From assembly GCF_018531195.1 (NCBI RefSeq), contig NZ_JAHDYS010000007.1, forward strand, positions 1 through 64,000: a DNA stretch of 64,000 bases, in the 5' to 3' direction. Each line of letters opens with the position of its first letter. Positions within the stretch are counted from its first letter, which is position 1. The notes under the pieces are model-generated. The model searched no databases. It was not told the origin of the DNA and was given only the letters and a program-made list of their open reading frames with translations. Shown piece by piece: positions 9,583 to 16,897 of this stretch. The DNA is from Pelotalea chapellei. Lineage in GTDB: Bacteria; Desulfobacterota; Desulfuromonadia; Geobacterales; Pseudopelobacteraceae. The translations under genes were made by a program, and so were the position numbers.

Positions 9583-12243
9583 TTAGGCAGCCAATGCCGC
9601 ATGCGCAGCAGCCAACCTGGCAATAGGCACCCGGAAGGGTGAACATGATACGTAATCCAGTCCGATGTTATGGCAGAAAATAACAGATGCGGGATCACCG
9701 CCATGCTCGCCGCAGATGCCGAGCTTTATTCCCGCGCGGGTCGAACGTCCCAGTTCACAGGCTATCTTGACCAGCTTTCCAACCCCGCTCTGATCAAGCG
9801 ACACAAAGGGGTCTTCAGGCAGAATGCCGTGATCAACGTAAAAAGGCAGAAACTTGCCTGCGTCGTCACGGGAAAGACCGAAGGTGGTCTGGGTCAGGTC
9901 ATTGGTACCGAATGAGAAAAATTGAGCCTCTACGGCAACCTCATCGGCGGTCAGAGCGGCGCGGGGAAGCTCGATCATGGTGCCGATCAGGTATTCGACC
10001 TTGACGCCGTAGGAAGCTATCACCTCTTCGCAGATCGCCACTGCATTCTCTTTGAGCACTTGCAGTTCTTTGGCTGTAGCTATCAAGGGAATCATTATCT
10101 CGGGAACGATATTGAAGCCCTCATTCTTGACCAGCTCACAAGCGGCCTCCATGATGGCACGCACCTGCATGTCGTAAATCTCAGGAAATGTAATGCCGAG
10201 GCGGCAGCCACGGTGCCCGAGCATGGGGTTGAACTCGTGCAGGAATTCGACCTTGTGCTTGATGGCATTAACCGTGACTTTCATCGTTCTGGCCAGATCT
10301 TCAATATCCTTTTCAGCCTGGGGGAGGAACTCATGCAGCGGCGGATCCAACAGACGGATAGTGACTGGCAGCCCCTTCATCTCGCGGAAAATGCCGATGA
10401 AATCTCCTTTCTGCATGGGCAGAATCTTGGCAAGTGCCCGCTCGCGCCCTTCCAGTTCCTCTGAAAGAATCATTTCGCGAACAGCTGCAATACGCTCGGC
10501 ATCAAAGAACATATGCTCGGTTCGGCAGAGGCCGATTCCCTCGGCACCGAAATCACGTGCAACCCTTGAGTCGTGTGGCGTATCGGAGTTAGCGCGCACT
10601 TTCATTGTACGGAAGGTATCCACCCACTCCATCAGTGTCCCAAAATCGCCGGTCAGCTGAACGGGAACAGTTGGCACTGCACCCAGCATCACTTCTCCGC
10701 TGGAGCCGTCCAAGGTTATGATATCCCCTTTTTTAACCGTCACGCCGTTTCTGGCGCTGAAAGTCTCGCCATTATAGTCAACCTTGATATCGCCACAACC
10801 GGCCACACAGCACTTGCCCATGCCGCGCGCAACAACCGCCGCATGGGAAGTCATTCCGCCCCGGGCAGTCAGGATTCCCTGGGCTGCATGCATGCCGTGA
10901 ATATCTTCAGGCGAGGTTTCAATGCGAACCAGAATTACCTTGTGCCCCTGCTTGGCAGCAGTTTCCGCCTCGTCGGCGGTGAAGACCACTTCTCCTGACA
11001 CAGCTCCCGGGGATGCCGGCAAACCTTTGGCAATAACCTTCTTTTCTGCTTTTGGATCGAGCGAAGGATGCAGAAGCTGGTCAAGCTGAGCCGGCGCCAC
11101 ACGCAGAACAGCGGCCTTTTTATCGATCAGCCCCTCGTTGACCATGTCCACGGCAATCTTTATCGCCGCAGGCGCGGTACGCTTTCCGTTGCGGGTCTGC
11201 AGCATGTAGAGAATGCCCTTTTCAATGGTGAATTCAATATCCTGCATGTCTTTGTAATGGGTTTCAAGAATAGTGCGGATCTGGGCAAGCTGACGGTAGC
11301 ATTCCGGGAGGACCTCCTCCATGGAGGGAAGCTTGCCATCCTTGTCCTTGACGCGATTGATCGGCTGCGGAGTACGAATGCCGGCCACCACATCCTCTCC
11401 CTGGGCATTGACCAGGAATTCTCCGTAGAAGTAGTTTTCACCAGTCGAGGGATCGCGGGTAAAGGCAACGCCGGTGGCGCAATCATTTCCCATGTTGCCG
11501 AATACCATGGACTGCACATTAACTGCTGTGCCCCACTCGGCAGGGATGTTGTTCAGCCTGCGATAGGTAATTGCCCGCTGGTTCATCCATGAACCGAAAA
11601 CAGCTCCAATGGCTCCCCACAGCTGCTCTTCCGGATCTTCGGGAAATTCCTTGCCCAGCTCTTCCTTGACTGCGGATTTGAAAACGGCCACCAGCTCTTT
11701 CCAATCCTCAGCAGTCAGCTCCGTATCCAGATGGACGCCACGCTGCTCTTTTTTCTTTTCAAGAAGATGATCGAGAATCTCTTTCTCCATGCCCATTACA
11801 ACATCAGAATACATCTGGACAAAGCGACGATAGGCGTCGTAGGCAAAACGCTCGTCACCGCTCTGGGCGATGATACCCTGCACGGTGACATCGTTGAGGC
11901 CGAGGTTGAGCACAGTATCCATCATGCCGGGCATTGAAGCCCTGGCTCCTGAACGAACGGAAACGAGCAAGGGATTGACCGGATCGCCGAATTTCTTGCC
12001 CATCAGCTCTTCAACCCGTTTCAGGTTGGCTGAAACTTCAGCAGCCAAGGATGAAGGATACTTGCGATCATTCTTGTAAAACTCGGTACAAACTTCTGTA
12101 CTAATGGTGAAGCCCGGGGGGACCGGCAAGCCGATGCTGGTCATTTCGGCCAGATTGGCGCCCTTGCCGCCCAGCAGATTTTTCATATCAGACCTTCCAT
12201 CTGCCTGGCCATTACCAAAGAAATACACAAATTTTTGAGCCAT
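9583..12243 (-). CDS. ppdK: Pyruvate, phosphate dikinase
   Basis: This 886-residue enzyme interconverts pyruvate, ATP and phosphate with PEP, AMP and pyrophosphate. The N-terminal ATP-grasp domain begins with LLGGKGANLAEM; the central phosphohistidine domain shows GGMTSHAAVVARGMGK with the catalytic His; the C-terminal PEP/pyruvate TIM barrel includes GTNDLTQTTFG and GICGEHGGDP with the catalytic Cys. Length is standard. AGGAGGG precedes the ATG. It is transcribed alone from an AT-rich upstream region (12244-12430) and probably serves gluconeogenesis or glycolytic bypass in an anaerobe; that role is inference from the family. Confidence 0.97.
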   Translation of the reverse strand: MAQKFVYFFGNGQADGRSDMKNLLGGKGANLAEMTSIGLPVPPGFTISTEVCTEFYKNDRKYPSSLAAEVSANLKRVEELMGKKFGDPVNPLLVSVRSGARASMPGMMDTVLNLGLNDVTVQGIIAQSGDERFAYDAYRRFVQMYSDVVMGMEKEILDHLLEKKKEQRGVHLDTELTAEDWKELVAVFKSAVKEELGKEFPEDPEEQLWGAIGAVFGSWMNQRAITYRRLNNIPAEWGTAVNVQSMVFGNMGNDCATGVAFTRDPSTGENYFYGEFLVNAQGEDVVAGIRTPQPINRVKDKDGKLPSMEEVLPECYRQLAQIRTILETHYKDMQDIEFTIEKGILYMLQTRNGKRTAPAAIKIAVDMVNEGLIDKKAAVLRVAPAQLDQLLHPSLDPKAEKKVIAKGLPASPGAVSGEVVFTADEAETAAKQGHKVILVRIETSPEDIHGMHAAQGILTARGGMTSHAAVVARGMGKCCVAGCGDIKVDYNGETFSARNGVTVKKGDIITLDGSSGEVMLGAVPTVPVQLTGDFGTLMEWVDTFRTMKVRANSDTPHDSRVARDFGAEGIGLCRTEHMFFDAERIAAVREMILSEELEGRERALAKILPMQKGDFIGIFREMKGLPVTIRLLDPPLHEFLPQAEKDIEDLARTMKVTVNAIKHKVEFLHEFNPMLGHRGCRLGITFPEIYDMQVRAIMEAACELVKNEGFNIVPEIMIPLIATAKELQVLKENAVAICEEVIASYGVKVEYLIGTMIELPRAALTADEVAVEAQFFSFGTNDLTQTTFGLSRDDAGKFLPFYVDHGILPEDPFVSLDQSGVGKLVKIACELGRSTRAGIKLGICGEHGGDPASVIFCHNIGLDYVSCSPFRVPIARLAAAHAALAA

Positions 12244-12424
12244 GGTTTTTCAAGCCCTCCTGGGATGATAAGATAAAGCCTTTAGACGTGCTAAAAACTT
12301 TTATTCATAATAAAAATAATAAGTTAGACAAAAGAATATATGCGCTCGAATTAAAAAATACAACTATATTCGAAAATAACAACCGGGAAAGATGCACTGT
12401 TGACGGCGGAAAAACTGAGGGAAT

Positions 12425-12466
12425 AAAAAGCAGTTCAGGGAGTTGGACATGTGCCAACCCCCTGAA
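12425..12466 (-). terminator. Terminator after gspG
   Basis: On the minus strand a stem of about 13 bp with a small internal mismatch (12434-12466) is followed a few bases later by a T5 run at 12429-12425. It lies 28 bases beyond the gspG stop codon. The rest of 12244-12424 is AT-rich and presumably holds the ppdK promoter. Confidence 0.65.
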
Positions 12467-12493
12467 AATGTGTAGCGAGGAATATGCGTCAGG

Positions 12494-12934
12494 CTATTTT
12501 ACGTCCCAACTGGAGATATCGGCATTTTTGCCCTCCCCACCTTTGACCCCATCCCCCCCGTAGGAAGAAAGATCATAGTCTCCATGCTCGCCGGGCGAAA
12601 CGTAGATATAGTCATTGCCCCAGGGATCCTTAGGTACTTTGTGGCTCTCAAGGTAACCACCCTCCTTATAACTGTTGGGGATGATACCGACAGCAGGCTT
12701 GGCGACCAGAGCGCTCAGTCCCTGCTCGGTGCTGGGGAAATTACCGGTATCCAGTTTGTATAGCTTGAGTGCAGTCTCAATGTTCTTGATCTGCACCCTG
12801 GCATCAGTCATTTTGGCATCGTCGGTTCGACCCATTAATTTAGGGCCTACCAAAGCGGCCAGCAGAGCCAGGATAACGATCACCACCATGATCTCGATCA
12901 AGGTAAAACCACCTCTGTTTTTAAGCTGTTTCAT
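12494..12934 (-). CDS. gspG: Type II secretion major pseudopilin GspG
   Basis: The N-terminus has the class-III prepilin leader (GGFTLIEIMVVIVILALLAA) cleaved after Gly by the prepilin peptidase, with Glu at +5. The C-terminal globular part contains TEQGLSALV and DPWGNDYIYVSPG, typical of GspG, including the Ca-binding loop region. GspG forms the pseudopilus that drives proteins through the outer membrane secretin. At 146 residues it is complete. No other gsp genes are in the window, so this copy is an orphan; Geobacter species do have separate pseudopilin genes linked to export of metal-reduction proteins (OxpG), and this may be equivalent. Confidence 0.92.
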   Translation of the reverse strand: MKQLKNRGGFTLIEIMVVIVILALLAALVGPKLMGRTDDAKMTDARVQIKNIETALKLYKLDTGNFPSTEQGLSALVAKPAVGIIPNSYKEGGYLESHKVPKDPWGNDYIYVSPGEHGDYDLSSYGGDGVKGGEGKNADISSWDVK

Positions 12935-13154
12935 CCTCTCATTCCTCTCTTTTGTATTATGGACAACGTCTTAACTTTACACATACTGACCGCTGTAAGG
13001 CAAGTTTTACAATGACGGAAAATGGTTTCTGGAGCAGATATACGACTGAAAAGATATGACGAATACCTTAATTGCGGCAACCGATCTTCCCTGGCCGGAT
13101 TCCGATTTTAATCTTTGTACAGGTAATTCCAGCTGATACGAAGATTTGAGGATC

Positions 13155-13170
13155 TGGCACGGTAGTTGAA
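13155..13170 (+). promoter_or_regulatory. Candidate sigma-54 promoter for the cytochrome c7 gene
   Basis: TGGCACG (-24 element) is followed by 4 bases and TTGAA, against the consensus TGGCACG-N4-TTGCW. The -24 box is perfect but the important C of the -12 GC is an A. Transcription would begin near 13182, leaving a leader of about 57 bases before the ATG at 13239. Confidence 0.4.
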
Positions 13171-13238
13171 GAATAAAATCCAGATTTAAAAGACATCCTC
13201 CTGCTAACAGGATGGAAAACAAAAAGAAGGAGATTCAC

Positions 13239-13511
13239 ATGAAAAAAATCATCATCACCATGCTTGGACTAGTCGCATTCGCAGGAACCGCTTGTGCTGC
13301 CGACATCATTGATCTGCCCGCCTCCATGGGAAAGGTCGCTTTCCCTCACAAGCAGCACCAGGAAGCTCTGAAAGACTGCAAGGCCTGCCACCAGAACGGT
13401 CCGGGCAAAATTGCAGAGCTGAACAAGGATTGGGCACACAAGACCTGCAAAGGCTGCCATGCCGAGATGAAAAAAGGGCCTACCAGCTGCAAAGAGTGCC
13501 ACAAAAAATAA
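13239..13511 (+). CDS. Periplasmic triheme cytochrome c7, PpcA family
   Basis: The 90-residue precursor has a Sec signal peptide ending near TACA/ADI, leaving a mature protein of about 70 residues. Three CxxCH haem sites (CKACH, CKGCH, CKECH) and additional His residues (FPHKQHQ, WAHK) give bis-His ligation of three haems. The ending KKGPTSCKECHKK closely matches PpcA of Geobacter sulfurreducens, a periplasmic carrier that ferries electrons from inner membrane to outer-membrane conduits during extracellular respiration. I chose ATG 13239 since AAGGAG precedes it and it starts the signal peptide; the frame opens earlier at 13212. It is a single-gene unit ending in a terminator. Confidence 0.93.
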   Translation: MKKIIITMLGLVAFAGTACAADIIDLPASMGKVAFPHKQHQEALKDCKACHQNGPGKIAELNKDWAHKTCKGCHAEMKKGPTSCKECHKK

Positions 13512-13534
13512 TTTTTTACCTGAAAGTGGAATCA

Positions 13535-13569
13535 GGCGGGGCAAGCTATATCAGCTTCCCCGCCTTTTT
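13535..13569 (+). terminator. Terminator after cytochrome c7
   Basis: A GC-rich stem of 12 bp with one bulged base, ending CCCCGCC and followed by T6, lies 23 bases after the stop codon. Confidence 0.9.
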
Positions 13570-13593
13570 TATTTGCAATCCTGCACTTCCAAC

Positions 13594-13808
13594 AGACTGT
13601 TAAAGACCAAGGTTGTTCAAAAATAGTCAGATCGTCGCACCCGGAGCAAGCCCCGCGGAGGCCAGCCCTCTCTCTATCTCTCCCCCAGAGGGGGAGAGCA
13701 TGCCTTGCCCTCTCCCTCTGGGAGAGGGATTGGGTGAGGGTCTGCAGCGCTACGACGCACAAGCGGGCTGACGAGGACAGCGGCGAGATGGCTGTTTTTC
13801 AACAACCT
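13594..13808. repeat. Repeat family R200, copy 1 (variant interior)
   Basis: This is one of four related elements in the window (others at 50744, 53689 and 60315). The left end shows CTGTT, then GGTTGTTCAAAAATAG; the right end finishes CTGTTTTTCAACAACCT. The two ends are imperfect inverted repeats of about 29 bp. In this copy the interior differs from the other three: it holds CCTCTCCC/GGGAGAGG palindromes instead of the CACTTTCAC...GTGAAAGTG palindrome. The right end stops one base before the mutY-like stop codon. Confidence 0.85.
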
Positions 13809-13809
13809 A

Positions 13810-14676
13810 TCAATGCTGCCTGACGTACACCTCGTCACCTTCCCTGACAACAAAACCTTCCCGCTCCATAGCCTGCAGATTCCTTTCAACAGCCAGAGTG
13901 TCCGCTTCCAAAGCAGCAGCCAATGCACCTGCCGCCACGCCTGAATGTGCCATGATCATGCTCAACATACGGCTGCGCAACTGGCGGTTCGATCCCTTGA
14001 AAGGAGATTGCTGTGCGTAGTGTGCGCTGCGCCGTCCAGGATTCACATGACAGCGCTTCAGCATCACACCGTAATCCATCAGGGCGTAATACCACTCCCT
14101 CGGATTTCCATGATCAATGGTGGCTTCCACCAGCGGCATAATTTCGCGGTCATGGACATGTTCTCTGCCGTGAAAAAAGAAATGAAGAAAAACGGTGCGA
14201 ATATTGGTCTCTATAAAAGGTTCGACCACCCCAAAGGCAAAGAGCGCCACCGCCCGTGCCGTATAGGGACCGATGCCGGGAAGGGACTCCAACTCAGCCA
14301 CTGTTCCGGGGAATGACCCTTCGAAACTGGTCATGATCTCCTGGGCACAATTTTTCAAGGCAATGGCGCGCCGGTTATAGCCCAATCCCTGCCAGACTCC
14401 CAGCACCGCCGGCAGTGAAGCTTTGGCCAGGGCGGATACTGTGGGAAATGCAGCCAGGAACTCTGCATATTTGCTTTTCACCCGCTCCACCTGGGTCTGC
14501 TGCAGCATTATCTCGGAAACCAGAATACGATAGGGATCGCTGGTCTCGCGCCACGGCATTGGACGTGGGTTGTCGCGAAAGTGACTATGGATCGTTTCCT
14601 GAAATTTGCGGATCAAGAGGGGAGAGATTGTGGCAGCAGTGCCATACTCTTCTGAAAAGTACTCGGGGCGTATCAT
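13810..14676 (-). CDS. MutY-like HhH-GPD DNA glycosylase lacking the Fe-S cluster
   Basis: The helix-hairpin-helix (LESLPGIGPYTARAVALF, about residues 129-146) and the MutY-type SEIMLQQTQV with Glu55 place this in the HhH-GPD glycosylase superfamily close to MutY. At 288 residues it is shorter than typical MutY (about 350) and lacks the C-terminal NUDIX-like 8-oxoG-recognition domain. The four-Cys Fe-S loop is absent: the region reads CHVNPGRRSAHYAQQS. The usual catalytic Asp position (LDGNV in E. coli MutY) is Glu156 in FIETNIRTV. It therefore may not excise adenine as MutY does. The ATG directly follows the uvrB stop (TAAATG), so both are repair genes of one operon. Confidence 0.75.
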   Translation of the reverse strand: MIRPEYFSEEYGTAATISPLLIRKFQETIHSHFRDNPRPMPWRETSDPYRILVSEIMLQQTQVERVKSKYAEFLAAFPTVSALAKASLPAVLGVWQGLGYNRRAIALKNCAQEIMTSFEGSFPGTVAELESLPGIGPYTARAVALFAFGVVEPFIETNIRTVFLHFFFHGREHVHDREIMPLVEATIDHGNPREWYYALMDYGVMLKRCHVNPGRRSAHYAQQSPFKGSNRQLRSRMLSMIMAHSGVAAGALAAALEADTLAVERNLQAMEREGFVVREGDEVYVRQH

Positions 14677-16695
14677 TTATCTCAGTGTCAGCTCCATTTC
14701 TTCGAGTTTTTTGACCCTGTCCCTCAACTCTGCCGCGCGTTCGAAATCCAGCTCCTTGGCAGCAGCCAGCATTTCCTTGCGCAGCTTCTTAACCGTCTTG
14801 GGAATATCCTTGAGGGCAACATCGTACCCGACACCCGCTTCGGCCACCGCTCCCGGTGGAGTCACATAATCTTTCTCCTCGATCGATCCGAGAATGGTGC
14901 GCATCCCCTTTTTGACCGTCTCGGGAGTTATGTTGTTCTCCTCATTGTAGGCCAGCTGCTTGGTCCGGCGGCGCAGGGTCTCGTCAAGACAGGCCTGCAT
15001 GGAACGCGTCACCTGATCAGCGTACATCAGCACCCGGCCATTGACATTGCGGGCCGCCCGGCCACAGGTCTGGATCAATGAACGTGTGGAGCGCAGGAAG
15101 CCTTCCTTGTCCGCATCGAGGATTGCCACAAGCGACACCTCGGGCAGATCGAGCCCCTCCCGCAAGAGGTTGATCCCCACCAGTACGTCATACTCCCCCA
15201 GACGCAGGTCACGCAGGATCTGCATCCGTTCAATGGTGTCAATGTCGGAATGCAGATAGCGAACGCGCACCCCCAACTCACGATAATAGTTGGTCAACTC
15301 CTCGGCCATGCGCTTGGTCAGAGTGGTTACCAGCACCCGCTCGCCGCGGGCCACGGTCTCGCGCACCTCGTGGAGCAGATCATCGACCTGGCCGGCTGCG
15401 TTGCCGTCAGCAGTCGCAGGACGCACCTCTATCACCGGGTCCACAAGCCCTGTAGGGCGAATGACCTGCTCTACGAACACGCCGCCGCTTTTCTCCATCT
15501 CGTAATCAGCCGGTGTAGCCGAAACATAGACCACCTGATTGATGCGTGATTCGAACTCTGAAAAGTTGAGCGGGCGGTTATCCAGGGCAGCAGGCAGGCG
15601 GAACCCGTAATTGACCAGAGTTTCTTTGCGGCTGCGGTCACCGCGGTACATGCCCCCCACCTGGGATACACTGATGTGGGATTCATCTACAAAAAGCACA
15701 AAATCCTTTGGAAAATAATCAATCAGTGTGTAGGGAGGTTCATTCTCGTTGCGCCCGTCGAAATAACGTGAATAGTTCTCGATCCCCTGGCAGAACCCCA
15801 TTTCCTCCATCATCTCGATGTCAAAGAAGGTGCGCTGCTCGATGCGCTGGGCCTCCAGCAGCATGTTCTGCGATCGGAACCAGCGGATGCGCTCCTCCAG
15901 ATCGAGACGAATCTGTGCCACTGCCCTCTCGAGAGTTTCACGGCTGGCCACGTAGTGCGAAGCGGGATAGATGGCGCATTTAGTCAATCGGGTCAATACA
16001 ACGCCCCGCAAAGGATCGATCTCGCTGATCGCTTCAACCTCATCGCCGAAAAACTCTATCCGCAGTGCCTTTTCATCATCATAGGCAGGAAACACTTCGA
16101 TCACATCACCGCGCACCCGGAATGTTCCGCGGTGGAAATCGGTATCGTTGCGCTCGTACTGAATCTCCACCAGCTTCCTGAGCAGCGTGTCCCGGCCATA
16201 CTCCTCCCCCTGTCGGAAAAATATATGCAGACTGGCATAGGCCTCGGGGGAACCAATGCCGTAAATGCAGGAGACAGAAGCAACGATGATCACATCCGGG
16301 CGGGTCAGCAGACTGCGGGTGGCCGAGTGACGCATCTTGTCTATTTCATCATTGATAGCGGAATCTTTTTCGATGAAGGTGTCGCTGGTGGGAATGTAAG
16401 CTTCCGGCTGATAATAATCGTAATATGAAACGAAGAACTCCACCGCATTCTCGGGAAAAAGATCCTTTAACTCACCGTAAAGCTGGGCGGCCAGTGTCTT
16501 GTTGGGCGCAAGAACCAGCGCCGGCCGGCCGGTACGGGCAATTACATTGGCTACGGTAAAGGTCTTGCCAGAGCCGGTGACCCCCAGCAGGACCTGATGC
16601 TTGTCGCCCCGTTCGATTCCCTCGGTCAATTCATCAATGGCCCCGGGCTGATCGCCGCGAGGTGTATAGTCTGTAGCAAGATTAAAAGAAGACAT
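14677..16695 (-). CDS. uvrB: UvrABC system protein B
   Basis: This 672-residue helicase-like subunit loads UvrC at DNA lesions in nucleotide excision repair. Walker A is GVTGSGKT near residue 40; the beta-hairpin region with [12 protein letters not shown] follows; the DEAD-like DESH motif, [10 protein letters not shown] and the later helicase motifs are all present; the C-terminal UVR domain ([19 protein letters not shown]) binds UvrC. Length is normal. It is followed immediately by the MutY-like gene; uvrC lies elsewhere in the window at 36553. Confidence 0.98.
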   Translation of the reverse strand: MSSFNLATDYTPRGDQPGAIDELTEGIERGDKHQVLLGVTGSGKTFTVANVIARTGRPALVLAPNKTLAAQLYGELKDLFPENAVEFFVSYYDYYQPEAYIPTSDTFIEKDSAINDEIDKMRHSATRSLLTRPDVIIVASVSCIYGIGSPEAYASLHIFFRQGEEYGRDTLLRKLVEIQYERNDTDFHRGTFRVRGDVIEVFPAYDDEKALRIEFFGDEVEAISEIDPLRGVVLTRLTKCAIYPASHYVASRETLERAVAQIRLDLEERIRWFRSQNMLLEAQRIEQRTFFDIEMMEEMGFCQGIENYSRYFDGRNENEPPYTLIDYFPKDFVLFVDESHISVSQVGGMYRGDRSRKETLVNYGFRLPAALDNRPLNFSEFESRINQVVYVSATPADYEMEKSGGVFVEQVIRPTGLVDPVIEVRPATADGNAAGQVDDLLHEVRETVARGERVLVTTLTKRMAEELTNYYRELGVRVRYLHSDIDTIERMQILRDLRLGEYDVLVGINLLREGLDLPEVSLVAILDADKEGFLRSTRSLIQTCGRAARNVNGRVLMYADQVTRSMQACLDETLRRRTKQLAYNEENNITPETVKKGMRTILGSIEEKDYVTPPGAVAEAGVGYDVALKDIPKTVKKLRKEMLAAAKELDFERAAELRDRVKKLEEMELTLR

Positions 16696-16897
16696 TATTT
16701 ATGCGTCCCCGGGTCAATGCAAATGTATGTGAGTTCTGTTACGGATTGGGAGGAGGTATGTTTACCTGCCTCCCAAGATTAATAAGTGTAGCATGATTCA
16801 CAGTGCTAAAAAAGTGGCTGTTGTTTATTGGTGTATCAGATCCTGAATCCGCTACGGGAGCTGATACCTTGCAAGATCTTGATCGATTTGATAGGTT
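16696..16897. promoter_or_regulatory. Divergent promoter region of uvrB and the pel operon
   Basis: This 200-base gap separates divergent uvrB and pelA. It contains a hairpin at 16746-16776 (TTGGGAGG pairing with CCTCCCAA plus an inner GGT/ACC) without a following T-run, and a second inverted repeat, GTATCAG at 16833-16839 with CTGATAC at 16861-16867. Either could be an operator for the pel operon. I did not find a good sigma-54 or sigma-70 match. Confidence 0.35.

Noticed and set aside
12288-12563. Plus-strand open frame antisense to gspG
   Set aside because: It overlaps the gspG 3' end and its terminator and has low-complexity sequence.
16696-16897. Second GEMM riboswitch or sigma-54 site before pelA
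   Set aside because: No GGAAAGCC-type core and no TGGCAC-N5-TTGC match were found.
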